Positions 7,328 through 17,400 of a DNA stretch of 64,000 nt are shown here, in pieces; within the stretch, counting starts at the first letter, position 1, and each line of letters starts with the position of its first letter. The notes beneath the pieces were generated by a model. The model was given only the letters and a program-made list of their open reading frames with translations. It was not told the origin of the DNA and ran no database searches. This stretch comes from Halorussus limi (GTDB lineage: Archaea; Halobacteriota; Halobacteria; Halobacteriales; Haladaptataceae). A program made the position numbers and the translations under genes. Location: assembly GCF_023238205.1 (NCBI RefSeq), contig NZ_CP096660.1, forward strand, positions 350,604 through 414,603. The letters are read 5' to 3'.

Positions 7328-8617
7328 ATGCACCTCCTCGTGGCCGCCCACGACTTCTACCCGGACCCCGGTTCGGGCGGCACCGGTCGATACGTCTACG
7401 AGACGACGACCCGACTCGCCGACCGCGGGCACGACGTGTCGGTCCTCACGCGCCGCCGCGGCGACGTGCCGTCGCGCGAGACGATTGGCGGCGTCCGGGT
7501 CGCGCGCTACGACCTCGAAGTCGCCGAGCGCTCGGCACCTGCAATCGCCCGCCAACTCCCGACCGCCGTCCGGGCGGTCCGCGACCACCTCGACGCCCTC
7601 CCCGACCCCGACCTCCTGAGTTTTCAGGGCACCGTCACCGACCCGCTGGCCGACCTGCTGGTCGCCGACGACGTGCCCCGGAGCGCCACGTTCCACAGTC
7701 CGTGGCCGACCGAGTACCGCATCCGGGCCGGCCACGAGGCCGACGGGACTGGTCGCGGGTTCGACCGGTCGGCCCCGCGTCGCAGACTCAACGCCGCGCT
7801 CCGCGAGCGAATCGAGCGCCGAACCCTCGCCGAGTGCGAGCAGGTCCTCGCGCTGAGTCGGTTCATGGCCGGGACGCTGCGCGAGGTCCACGGTCCGGTC
7901 GCCGACCCCGAAATCGTCCCCGGCGGCGTCGATACGGAACGCTACCGCCCGGACGCGGGCGTCTACGGACCGATGGCCGACGGTCGGCCTCCGACCGAAC
8001 CCGACGCGATGGTGGACGGCGGCGCGGCGAGCGAGTCCGGCACCGACTTCCTCACGGTCCGTCGCCTCTCGCCGCGGATGGGCCACGGGATGCTCCTGCG
8101 CGCGTTCCGTCGGGTCGTCGAGTCCGACGGCGCGCCCGCCGACGCCGGACCGCACCTCTACGTCGCGGGCGACGGTCCGCTCCGGGGGGAACTGGAGCGT
8201 CTCGCGGCCGACCTCGGCATCGCCGACAGCGTGACGTTCCTCGGCTACGTGCCCGACGACGACCTGCCCGGAGCGTACGCCGCGGCCGACTGCTTCGTCC
8301 TGCCGACACGCGAGTTGGAGGGGTTCGGTCTCGCGACGCTCGAAGCCCTCGCGTCGGGCACGCCCGTCGTCGCCACTCCGGTCGGCGGGACCACGGAAAT
8401 CCTCTCGAGCCTGCGCGGCGACGACCGGATTCCGACCGAGATGGTCGTCGAGTCGGTCGACGCCGACTCGCTGGCCGAGCGCATGCGAACGTGGGCCGCG
8501 CTCTCGCCCGCCGAGCGCGCGGACGCGGGCCGGGCCTGCCGCGACCACGCCCGACGGAACTACACGTGGGACTCGACGGCCGACGCGCTGGAAGCGAAAT
8601 ACCGCGAACTCGTCTGA
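7328..8617 (+). CDS. Glycosyltransferase family 4
   Basis: A 429-residue GT-B enzyme. The N-terminal domain begins HDFYPDPGSGGTGRYV with the Gly-rich acceptor/nucleotide loop. The C-terminal domain carries YVAGDGPLRGELE, FLGYVPDDDLPGAY and the E-x7-E region ELEGFGLATLEALASG followed by TPVVATPVGG. It transfers a sugar from an activated donor, probably in cell-surface or N-glycan assembly. About 30 residues around 200-235 (PMADGRPPTEPDAM and onward) look like a lineage-specific insert between the domains. The start MHLLVAAHD is standard for the family. The neighbour 3 bases downstream, on the opposite strand, is another GT4, suggesting a small glycosylation locus. Confidence 0.9.
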   Translation: MHLLVAAHDFYPDPGSGGTGRYVYETTTRLADRGHDVSVLTRRRGDVPSRETIGGVRVARYDLEVAERSAPAIARQLPTAVRAVRDHLDALPDPDLLSFQGTVTDPLADLLVADDVPRSATFHSPWPTEYRIRAGHEADGTGRGFDRSAPRRRLNAALRERIERRTLAECEQVLALSRFMAGTLREVHGPVADPEIVPGGVDTERYRPDAGVYGPMADGRPPTEPDAMVDGGAASESGTDFLTVRRLSPRMGHGMLLRAFRRVVESDGAPADAGPHLYVAGDGPLRGELERLAADLGIADSVTFLGYVPDDDLPGAYAAADCFVLPTRELEGFGLATLEALASGTPVVATPVGGTTEILSSLRGDDRIPTEMVVESVDADSLAERMRTWAALSPAERADAGRACRDHARRNYTWDSTADALEAKYRELV

Positions 8618-8620
8618 GAA

Positions 8621-9838
8621 TCAGTCTCCGCTCGCCGGTCGCTCCGCGGGCGCGTCGGTCGGGGCCCCCGGAACGCCGGTCGCGGGCCGGTCCATCGCCT
8701 CGGCGACGATTTCGCGAATCCGTCGCTGGAACCGCCGGCGGCCGAACCGGCGGCGAATCGCGCTCGGTCCCATCGGTTCCCGCAGTTCGCGCTGGAGGTC
8801 GGGGTCGGCCGCGACTCGGGCTATCTTCTCGGTCGCGTCCGCGACGCTCCCGTACAGCAGTTCCTCGCGGTCGTCCACGATGGCGTGCTGGCCGCCCTCG
8901 TTCGGGACGAACGGAATCGCCCCGCCGGCGGCGAGTTCCGCGACGGCCATCCCGAAGTGCTCGTACTCCTTGCCGTGGATGCCGTACTTGTGAGTGCAGA
9001 TGCGCTCGACCAATTCCTCGCGGGGCACCTCGCCCTCCAGTTCGACGTAGTCGCGGCCCGACGCGAGGGCCTCGACCTCCTCGCGGTACTCCTCGTCCAC
9101 GGTCGGGCCGATGACGTGGAGGTGGAGGTCGCGGCCGCGCTCGCGGACGCCCTCGGTGATTCGAATCAGCTCCTTGATGCGCTTGCTCCGCTCGATGCGC
9201 CCGACCGTGACGATGCCGTCCTCGCGTTCGCTCCACGGTAGGTCCTCGAACTCGCGGGTGTCTATCGGCGGGTGGACGACCTCGGGCCGGGTGCCGTAGG
9301 CGTCTTCGACCACGTCGGCGGTCCACCCGGAGTTGGCGAGCAGGGCGTTCTGGCGGATGTCCTCGCGGTCCACGCCCGCGACCCGCGTGGCGAGTCGCTC
9401 GTAGAGCGAGTCCTCCTCGACGGTCGGGTGGAAGATGTGTTCGCGGTCGTCGCAACTCACCGTCCAGTCGAACGGGAAGTGGACGTACTGGACCGCGTTA
9501 GATTCGAGTCCGAGTTCGTTGATGGTGCTGACGAGCAAATCGTACTCGTCGCTGTGCCGCCGGGCGTAGCGCCCGAGCAAAGCGTTCTGGAGGACGTAGT
9601 ACTTCAGGCCGAACCGGTCGTTCAGCCACGGCGCGAGATAGCCCGCCCGCTCGACGGTCAGACTACCGACGTCGACGCTCGTGTCGAAGTAGTCGTTGAG
9701 TTCTCGGAGGTCGGGGTCGGTCAGCGTGAGCAGGGTCAGGTCGTGGTCTCCCTGAAGCGCCTCCAACACGTTCATCGCGACCGCTTCGCCGCCCCCTTTG
9801 GACATCAAATCCATATGAATAACGGCAATTTCCCCCAT
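8621..9838 (-). CDS. Glycosyltransferase family 4
   Basis: 405 residues. The N-terminal domain has MSKGGGEAVAMNVLEAL, the acceptor-side glycine loop. The C-terminal domain has VGRIERSKRIKELI (substrate-binding R/K), HVIGP and the donor region GKEYEHFGMAVAELAAGG. The HFPFDW segment and the HGKEYEHFG motif recall mannosyltransferases of the ALG11/WbaZ type, but the sugar cannot be assigned. It converges on the upstream GT4 with a 3-base gap. The start MGEIAVIHMD lies immediately before the first strand. Confidence 0.88.
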   Translation of the reverse strand: MGEIAVIHMDLMSKGGGEAVAMNVLEALQGDHDLTLLTLTDPDLRELNDYFDTSVDVGSLTVERAGYLAPWLNDRFGLKYYVLQNALLGRYARRHSDEYDLLVSTINELGLESNAVQYVHFPFDWTVSCDDREHIFHPTVEEDSLYERLATRVAGVDREDIRQNALLANSGWTADVVEDAYGTRPEVVHPPIDTREFEDLPWSEREDGIVTVGRIERSKRIKELIRITEGVRERGRDLHLHVIGPTVDEEYREEVEALASGRDYVELEGEVPREELVERICTHKYGIHGKEYEHFGMAVAELAAGGAIPFVPNEGGQHAIVDDREELLYGSVADATEKIARVAADPDLQRELREPMGPSAIRRRFGRRRFQRRIREIVAEAMDRPATGVPGAPTDAPAERPASGD

Positions 9839-10066
9839 CGTATCGGTCTCCTGTGAGAACCAGTGCCCGGCCGAAGTTAGGCATTCTGGGCGAACAGAAA
9901 CACGTCATCGGCGGGGTAGGAGCGACTGTAAGGAGACAAACGTATTGTCGGAAAGTGACGCGACGCAGGGGTGGACTTCCGTGCCGGCCGGTCGCCCAAT
10001 CCTCTCCGATTTCGACGCAAAACTTCAACCAACAGACTTACATTGAGGAAATGCGCGGCCGAGGGT

Positions 10067-11110
10067 ATGGCACTTCGACTTGGGGCCGTCGGTTTGGGCG
10101 GTCTCGGGAGCATCGAACTCGAACTGTACGACGAGATGAGCGACGTGACGGTCGTCGCCGGCGCGGACGTGTCCGAGGGCGCGCGCGAGGCCTTCGCCGA
10201 CACCTACGACGCGCCGACCTACGAGAGCCACGAGCGACTGCTGGCCGAACACGACCTCGACGCCGTCACCATCGTCACGCCTCACACCCTCCACTACGAG
10301 CAGGCGATGGACTGCTTCGAGGAGGGCGCGGACGTGTTCCTCGAAAAGCCGATGGTGACGGGCATCGAGAACGCCGCGTCGCTCGTGGCCGCGGCCGAGG
10401 AGCGAGGCAGGATTCTGCAGGTCGGCTACCAGCGCCACTTCGACCCGCTGTTCCGCGAACTCAAGCGGGTCGTCACCTCGGACAGAATCGGCCGAATCCA
10501 CGCCGCCAACGCCTATCTCGGGCAGGACTGGATAGAGATTCAGCGCGGGTCGTGGCGGACCGACCCCGGCCTCTCGGGCGGCGGCCAACTCTACGACTCG
10601 GGAAGCCACCTGCTCGACGCCCTGCTCTGGACGCTCGACGCTGAACCCCGGAGCGTCGCGGCGGTCACCGACGATCGCGGCGAGGCCGTGGACGTGAACT
10701 CGGCGCTGGCGGCCACGTTGCATCGCGACGAGGGCCCGGTCACGGCCAGCGTCGGCGTCGTCGGCGACGGAACCCACGGCGAACCCGACGAGGGGATGGT
10801 CCTGTGGGGCACCGAGGGTCACGTCAGGTACGAGGACGGACGCCTCACGGTCCACGAGGACGGCGCGACCTACGAGGGCGAGGTGGCGGGCGACCGTGAC
10901 TTCACGACGCTGACCCGGCGAAAACTCTCGGACTTCGTCCGGGCGGTCGAGGAGCGAACCGAACCCGCGGTGCCGGGGTCGTTCGGCCTCCGAGTCACCG
11001 CGATGACCGAGGCCGCGTACGAGGCGGCCGAGACCGGCCGAACCGTGGACGTGCAGGCCCGCATCGAGGCGGCGCGACCCGACGCCGGGGCGGCGACCGC
11101 CGACGACTGA
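10067..11110 (+). CDS. Gfo/Idh/MocA family NAD(P)-dependent oxidoreductase
   Basis: 347 residues. The N-terminal Rossmann domain starts RLGAVGLGGLGSIEL. EKPMVTG near residue 100 carries the family EKP motif. The central region has YQRHFDP, and GGQLYDSGSHLLDALLW supplies the D-x3-H catalytic/sugar-contact residues. Members oxidise or reduce sugars, inositol or UDP-sugars. The two adjacent glycosyltransferases suggest sugar modification, but the substrate is unknown. ATG 10067 was chosen over an upstream in-frame start because the added residues are basic and unlike the family. Confidence 0.9.
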   Translation: MALRLGAVGLGGLGSIELELYDEMSDVTVVAGADVSEGAREAFADTYDAPTYESHERLLAEHDLDAVTIVTPHTLHYEQAMDCFEEGADVFLEKPMVTGIENAASLVAAAEERGRILQVGYQRHFDPLFRELKRVVTSDRIGRIHAANAYLGQDWIEIQRGSWRTDPGLSGGGQLYDSGSHLLDALLWTLDAEPRSVAAVTDDRGEAVDVNSALAATLHRDEGPVTASVGVVGDGTHGEPDEGMVLWGTEGHVRYEDGRLTVHEDGATYEGEVAGDRDFTTLTRRKLSDFVRAVEERTEPAVPGSFGLRVTAMTEAAYEAAETGRTVDVQARIEAARPDAGAATADD

Positions 11111-11215
11111 GCGCCCTCGACTCCGGCCGCTCGCCTCCCACGAACCGGTTTCGACCGCTCGCTATCGAACGATGACGAAAAGTGTTTCTATGCTGGACTG
11201 ACAAGTATCTTGATA

Positions 11216-11806
11216 ATGCGAGAACTAGACGAAACCGACCTCGAAATCCTGCAACTCCTCGTCGCGGACGCCCGCCGCCCGTACAAGGAAATCGCGGACG
11301 CGGTGAATCTCTCGCCGCCGACCGTCTCGGACCGCATCGACCGCCTGCGCGAACTCGGCGTCGTCGAGCGGTTCACCGTGGACCTCGACCGGTCGCTGCT
11401 CTCGGACGGCGTCGCGGTCCTCGTGGACCTCCACGCCGAACCCGGCCGCGTCTCGGCGGTCCGGGGCGGCGTCGAGGACATCGACGGCGTCGAACACGTC
11501 TTCGTGACCGCCGACGGCCACGTCGTCTTCCACGCCCGACTGCAGGACGGCGCGGTCGAACCCCTGCTGGCGGAGGTGTTGGACACCGACGACATCAGAG
11601 AGTACGACGTGCGCCTGCTCGCGGACTCGGCGTGGCATCCCGACCCCCGCGCCGTCGAGTTCGCGCTGGAGTGCGACGAGTGTGGCAACTCGGTCACCAG
11701 CGAGGGCGAGTCGGCGCGCATCGACGGCGACCTCTACCAGTTCTGCTGTTCGTCCTGCAAGTCGCGCTTCGAAGAACAGTACGAGGAACTGAAGGAAGCG
11801 GCCTGA
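11216..11806 (+). CDS. Lrp/AsnC-type regulator with C-terminal TRASH metal-binding domain
   Basis: 196 residues. An N-terminal helix-turn-helix (residues 5-50, with LSPPTVSDRIDRL as recognition helix) is followed by an AsnC-type ligand domain. A TRASH domain carries C153-x2-C156 and the C177-C178-x2-C181 cluster, a heavy-metal site. In Halobacterium a protein of this architecture controls a copper-exporting P-type ATPase; the matching ATPase in this window is about 7 kb downstream. It therefore probably senses Cu+ (or Zn2+/Ag+). The ATG at 11216 follows a TTG-ATA that could be read as an alternative start, but MRELDETDLEIL is the family N terminus. Confidence 0.9.
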   Translation: MRELDETDLEILQLLVADARRPYKEIADAVNLSPPTVSDRIDRLRELGVVERFTVDLDRSLLSDGVAVLVDLHAEPGRVSAVRGGVEDIDGVEHVFVTADGHVVFHARLQDGAVEPLLAEVLDTDDIREYDVRLLADSAWHPDPRAVEFALECDECGNSVTSEGESARIDGDLYQFCCSSCKSRFEEQYEELKEAA

Positions 11807-12006
11807 GGCCGCCGGCGCGCCTCTCCCCGACACTCTCCCGTCTCGCCGTCGAACGGTCCCCGATTTCGAGGCGGAACTCGCCAGTGTCACGGTCCCCGCC
11901 CCAGTCACGGCCTGCCCCGTCACAGTCTCCGGTCTCGCAACGGTCCTCGTTTCACCGTCACCGAGACGGACGCGGGTCACCTCGCGGCGTCTCTTCGCGG
12001 CGAGAG

Positions 12007-12016
12007 AAAATATAAG
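12007..12016 (+). promoter_or_regulatory. TATA element upstream of the Rieske gene
   Basis: AAAATATAAG lies about 60 bases upstream of the ATG, implying a leader of roughly 35 bases. A second AT-rich patch at about 12023-12031 (TACATAAAT) is an alternative. Confidence 0.4.
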
Positions 12017-12076
12017 AAGTGGTACATAAATCGGGTTCAGCGAACCGTTTTGAGGGATGGTGACGAGTCGCTAGGT

Positions 12077-13846
12077 ATGGCGACCGAAGAACCAGCGTCC
12101 GACGACGAACCGACGACCGAGGCGTCGTTCGTCCGCGTCGCGGACGCCGACGAACTCCGCGACGAGGGTCGAACGGTCGCGCGGGCCGACGGCCGGGCCA
12201 TCGCGCTGTTCCACCACGAGGGCGAGTTCCGCGCGGTGGACAACCGGTGTCCCCACATGGGCTTTCCGCTCGCGGACGGCACCGTGGACGACGGCATCCT
12301 GACCTGCCACTGGCACCACGCCCGGTTCGAACTCTCCTGCGGCGACACGTTCGACCCGTGGGCCGACGACGTGCAGAGCTTTCCGACCGAGGTCCGGGAC
12401 GGCGAGGTGTACGTGGACCCGCACCCGGACCCCGACCTACCGCCGGTCGAACACTGGACCGACCGACTCCAGACCGGACTGGAGGAGAGTCTGCGCCTCG
12501 TCGTGGCGAAGTCGGTCATCGGACTCGCAGACGAGGACGTGGCCTACACCGAACCGCTCCGGCAGGGCCTGACCTTCGGCGCGCGCTACCGCGACGACGG
12601 GTGGAGTTCGGGACTGACCATCCTCTCGGCGATGGCGAACCTGCAGGACGCGCTCCGACCCGAAGACCGGAAGCGGGCGCTCTACACCGGCCTCTACCGG
12701 GTCGCCGAGGACTGCGAGGGCGAACCGCCGAAGTTCGACCAGCCGTCGTTCTCGGCCCGGGACCTCTCTCGCGAGCGCCTCGAATCGTGGTTCCGCGAGA
12801 CCATCGAGGTACGGGACCGGGACGGCGCCGAGCGGTGTCTCCAGACCGCCGTCGCCACGTTAGACCCCGAAGAGGTCGCCGACATCCTCTATCTGGCGGC
12901 GACCGACCACCTCTACATGGACGCGGGCCACACCTTCGACTTCGTGAACAAGGCCTGCGAGGCGCTGGATCACGTCGGGTGGGACCACGCCGACGAAGTC
13001 CTGCCGAGCGTGATTCCCCGACTCACCGAGGCCACGCGCTCGGAGGAACTCTCATCGTGGCGCCAACCCGTCGACGTGGCCGAACTCGTCTTCGACGCCT
13101 ACGACGAACTCCCGGAACTCGCCGCGGAGGGCGCGGACGCCGAGTGGGACGCGCCCGAGGGCTTCATCGACACGCTCCTCAGCGACGACCCGGAGGAGAT
13201 AGTGACCGCGATGAAGGCCGCGGTCCAGAACGGCGCGACCCCCGACGGACTCGCCGGTGCCGTCGCGCAGGCCGCGGGCCGCCGGGTCGCGCGGTTCGGC
13301 ACCTCCAACGAGTTCGGCGACTGGGACACGGTCCACCACACCTACACCTACGCCAACGCGGTCCAGAAGGCCGCCCTGCGGACCGACTCGATGGCCGCTT
13401 ACCGCGCCGCCGTCGCCGGAGCGATGAGCGTCTACCTCGACCGGTTCCTCAACACCCCGCCGACGCCGATTCCCGACGGGACCGAGGTCGATGCGCCCGA
13501 CGACCTCCGCGAGGAACTGCTCGCTCTCTTCGACGAGGAGGGCGAAGTCGATTCGGCCGGCCGACTGGTCGCGGCGTATCTGGCGGACGGCGGCGACCCC
13601 GCCGAGTTGAAGCGGGTCCTGGGCGAGGGTCTGCTCCGGGAGGACGCCGACTTCCACACGCTCCAGAACGTCGAGGCGGCCTTCCAGCAGTTCGACCTGA
13701 CCGAGGACCCGGAGCGGGCGCACACGCACTTGGTAGCTACCGCGCGCTACGTCTCCGCGCACGTTCCCACGCGGCGCTCGGCCGAGCAGACCTACACCAT
13801 CGCGGACCGACTCCGCCGCGGCGAGAGGATTCACGAATCCGACTGA
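12077..13846 (+). CDS. Rieske [2Fe-2S] domain fused to a large His-rich helical domain
   Basis: 589 residues. Residues about 15-115 form a Rieske ferredoxin domain with C58-x-H60 and C77-x2-H80 as cluster ligands. The remaining 450 residues are helical and acidic. They contain an unusual set of conserved-looking histidines: H278, H285, H299, H304 and the pair H420-H421 in VHHTYTYANA. The pattern suggests a second metal or oxygenase site fed with electrons by the Rieske cluster; it recalls questin-oxidase-like proteins, but I cannot confirm that. There is no Tat signal, so it is cytoplasmic. It stands alone, converging on the thioesterase gene. Confidence 0.75.
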   Translation: MATEEPASDDEPTTEASFVRVADADELRDEGRTVARADGRAIALFHHEGEFRAVDNRCPHMGFPLADGTVDDGILTCHWHHARFELSCGDTFDPWADDVQSFPTEVRDGEVYVDPHPDPDLPPVEHWTDRLQTGLEESLRLVVAKSVIGLADEDVAYTEPLRQGLTFGARYRDDGWSSGLTILSAMANLQDALRPEDRKRALYTGLYRVAEDCEGEPPKFDQPSFSARDLSRERLESWFRETIEVRDRDGAERCLQTAVATLDPEEVADILYLAATDHLYMDAGHTFDFVNKACEALDHVGWDHADEVLPSVIPRLTEATRSEELSSWRQPVDVAELVFDAYDELPELAAEGADAEWDAPEGFIDTLLSDDPEEIVTAMKAAVQNGATPDGLAGAVAQAAGRRVARFGTSNEFGDWDTVHHTYTYANAVQKAALRTDSMAAYRAAVAGAMSVYLDRFLNTPPTPIPDGTEVDAPDDLREELLALFDEEGEVDSAGRLVAAYLADGGDPAELKRVLGEGLLREDADFHTLQNVEAAFQQFDLTEDPERAHTHLVATARYVSAHVPTRRSAEQTYTIADRLRRGERIHESD

Positions 13847-13855
13847 ACCGGCCGC

Positions 13856-14347
13856 TCACTCGCGTTCGGCCAACTCCGCCCGGCGCTTCGCGCGCTCTTG
13901 CAGAGCGCGCTCCCGTTTCGCCTCCTGCTCGTCGGTCGGACACCGCAACTCCGGCACGCTCGCGGCCTCCTCGTCGTCGTCCAACGCGACGAACGTGAAG
14001 AACGAAGTCGCGGTCTCGCGGCGCGCGTCGGCACTGGGTCGCTCGGCGTACACGTCCACCTTGACCTCCATGCTCGACTCGCCGGTCTCGAAGACGTAGG
14101 CCTCGGTCACGACCACGTCGCCGAGGTCGATTGGCGCGAGGAAGTCGACGTGGTCCATCGACGCCGTGACGACCTGTCGCCGGGAGAACCGCCGGGCCGC
14201 TATCGCGCCGCAGATGTCCATCCAGTGGAGGACCGACCCGCCCAGCGCCCGGCCGAGATTGTTGGTGTCGTCGGGCATCAGAATCTCGGTCGTCTCGGTG
14301 TGGGAGTCCGCCAGCGTCGCGGTCCGGCGTGCCGACTGCTGTTGCAT
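13856..14347 (-). CDS. Acyl-CoA thioesterase (hotdog fold)
   Basis: 163 residues. GRALGGSVLHWMDICGAIAA is the hotdog central helix with its active-site Asp, followed by TASMDHVDFLAPIDLGD, the standard second motif of YciA/BACH-type acyl-CoA thioesterases. The C terminus is a highly charged helix (EQEAKRERALQERAKRRAE) not needed for the fold. The ATG at 14347 (MQQQSARRT) is preferred; an in-frame start nine codons upstream is possible. The upstream region is AT-rich and holds the promoter. Confidence 0.88.
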   Translation of the reverse strand: MQQQSARRTATLADSHTETTEILMPDDTNNLGRALGGSVLHWMDICGAIAARRFSRRQVVTASMDHVDFLAPIDLGDVVVTEAYVFETGESSMEVKVDVYAERPSADARRETATSFFTFVALDDDEEAASVPELRCPTDEQEAKRERALQERAKRRAELAERE

Positions 14348-14447
14348 TGTCGTCTCTCCCTCCGGCGTCCGCACGGATAAAACTACTAACTTTGCACTAA
14401 CACAAATTAATTTTCCTAGCGTTCGGTCGCGCTCCGCGTCGCCGCGG

Positions 14448-17400
14448 TCAGACGACGTTCCGGAACTCGAAGCGCGCGCCGCCGTCCTCGCTCTCGGTCA
14501 CTTCGAGGTCCCACTCGTACACCTCCGCGAGTTTCTGGACGAACGCCAGTCCGAGTCCGGTTCCCCCGCTGTCGGCGGCCGTCGTGTACCCCTCGTCGAG
14601 GACCGCGTCCCGGTCCTCGTCGGGGATTCCTGGTCCGTCGTCGGCCACGTAGAAGCCGCCGGTGGTCGGTTCCGTCCCGTCTCCGTCCTCGCTCCGGCCG
14701 TCCGAGGCGCTCGGCAGGTCGCCGACAGTGACCGTCACGTCGGGTCCGCCGTGTTCCACGGCGTTCTCGAGGAGGTTCCGGAACAGGTGTCGGATGTACG
14801 TCTCGTCGGCCTCGATGGTCCTGTCGAGTTCGACGTCGAGCGCGGCCTCGGAGGAGTCTACGTCGTCCCACGCCTCTCGCGCCACGCTCCCGAGGTCGAT
14901 GGGTGCGGAGTCGCCGACCGCCTTGCGGCCCCGGGTCAACACCAGCATCACGTCTATCATGTCCTCGATGCGGTCGAACGCTTCGGTCACGTACTCGACC
15001 GCCTCCGAATCGGTCTCGGCCGGCAACTGCTGGCTGTATATCTGGCCGATAGTGACGGGATTTCGCAACTCGTGGGCGAGCATGCTGGCGAACGATTCGA
15101 GTCGCTCGTTCTGTCGTTCGAGCGTTCGCCGGTTCTCCTCGCGTTCGGTGATGTCTTGGGCCATCGTCATCCCGGCGAACACGTCCCCGTCCTCGTCCGG
15201 TACCGGGACCGCGTAGATGAGCCACTCCCGCCCGGCGTACGAGACCTCGATGGAGTTGCGCTCGCCGTCGAGGGCGGCCCGGCAGACGGGTTCGAGTTCG
15301 TCGGCCACGTCGTCGTCCCACGCCTCGCGGGGCGTTCGACCCTCGATGTCGTCTCTGGAGACCGGCAGGTCGTCCAAGACTCGTCCCGCCGCGAGCGTGT
15401 ACCGGAGGTCGTCGTCGAACAGGGTGACGATGCCGTTCGGGAACGCCTCGGCCAGCGTCCGGTAGCGCTGTTCGCTCTGTTCGAGCGCTCGCTCGCGCTC
15501 CTTGCGCTCGGTGATGTCGCGGTCCGACACGATGACCGACACCACCTCGCCGTCGTCGTTCGTGACCGGCCGGAAGACGCCGTTGAGGGTGTACCGCTCG
15601 CCGTCCGGCCGGGTGAGGTCCGCCTCGAAGTCCACGTACTCGCCGTTCGCGGCCCGCTCGACCCACTCCCGAACGTCGCTTCGCACCTCGTCGCCCTGCC
15701 CCCACCACGGCGTCTCCCAGAACGGTTCGCCGGTCACGTCGTCGAGGTCGGCGCCGATGTACTCCATCGCGGTCTGGTTGATGTCGAGCACCGTCCCGTC
15801 GGGGTCGAGCAGGCCGACGAGGATGTTCGGGTCCTCGAAGATGGCCTCGAAGCGACGCTCCTTGCGCCGGAGTTCGCGCTCGCGCTCCTTCTGCTCGGTC
15901 ACGTCGTGGGTCAGCGCCACGTGGGCGGTCGTCGAGTCGGGGCGGTGGAGCGGCGCCGCGTGGGACTCCATGTGTCGGCGTGTTCCGTCGAGTCCGACGA
16001 TGTCGAACTCCATGCTCCCGCGCTCGCCCCCACATATCCGCTCGTTGAACTTCCGGAACTCCTCGCGGTCTTCGGGCGCTATCAGGTCGTAGACGCACTC
16101 GCCGACCACGTCCGACGTCGAGTCGGCCTCCACCATCTCCAGTCCGGCGGAGTTCATCTGGAGCAGGGTCCCGTCGGGGGCGACGGTCTTGATGCACTCG
16201 GGAGTGGTCTCGACCAGCGCGCTCAGATGCTCGGTGCGTTCGCGGAGCGCACGCTCGTACTCCCGGCGTTCGAGTTCGTACTCGGTCCACTGGCCCATCA
16301 GGTCGAGGAACGTTCGCTCGGTCTCGGAGAACTCCCGGTCGCGCGACTCCTCGGAGAGGAAGAAGAACGTCCGGTCTTGGGCGTCCTCGACGTCCAGCAG
16401 GGTGCCGAGATAGGTCTCGAACCCGTGTTCGCTGTGGATGCGGCAGTCGTCGTACCCGGCCGCCGCGGGGTCGACGATGCTGACCTGCCCGCCTGTCTCG
16501 ATGGCCGCCTCGCAGAACGTCTCGGACAGCGCGAACTCCTGTCCCGGTTCGTAGATGCCGCGGTCGTCGCTGATACGTTCTATCTCGACGCTGTCGGCCT
16601 CGGGGTCCACCACGGCCATCCCGCCGAGTTCGACGCCGAACTGCTCGCACCCCAACTCCAACAGCGCGTCGAGTTTCTCGCCGAACGAGCGGTCGGGGTC
16701 AGACGTGACCTCGTACAGTTCCCGCTGGGCGTCGCTGTGGTCGCGGCGCTCTATCTCGTAACTGACCCACTGGCCCACCAGTTCGATGAAGGTGCGCTCG
16801 GTCTCGGAGAACTCCCGGTCGCGGGGTTCGGTGCTGCCGACCCACAGCGTCCCGTACGGCGTCGACCCGCTCGTGACCTTCGTACCGAGGTAACACGACA
16901 GGCCGTGTTCCCGGTGGATTCGGTCGTCCTCCCAGTCGGTCCCCCGAACGTCGGCCATCCCGAGCGGTTCGTCCTCCTCGATGACCTGTCGGCAGTAGCA
17001 CCCCTCTCCGGGGTCGGTCCACACGTCGTCGGACGCGTCCACTACCTCGTCGCCGTTGCCGTATCCGAGAGCGTACTCGTTGCGGAACGCGCCGTCCCAC
17101 TCCGGCAGGTGGGTCAACCCCGCCGCGTCGAGACCCATCCGCTCGCGGGCGAGGTCGAGCAACCGGTGGAGTTTCCCCCGGAAATCGAGCGCGGGGTCGG
17201 ACGTAATCTCGTAGCACTCCCGGACGAACCGTTCGCGCTGTCGGCGTTCGAGTTCGTAGCCGACCCACTGGCCCATCAGTTCGACGTACGCCTCGTCTCG
17301 CTCGGAGAACGACTCCTCGCGGGACCCCTCGGGGACGAACGCGAGCGTCCGGTCCGTGCCGCCCTCGACCGGGATGTACGTCCCGAGATACCCGTCGACG

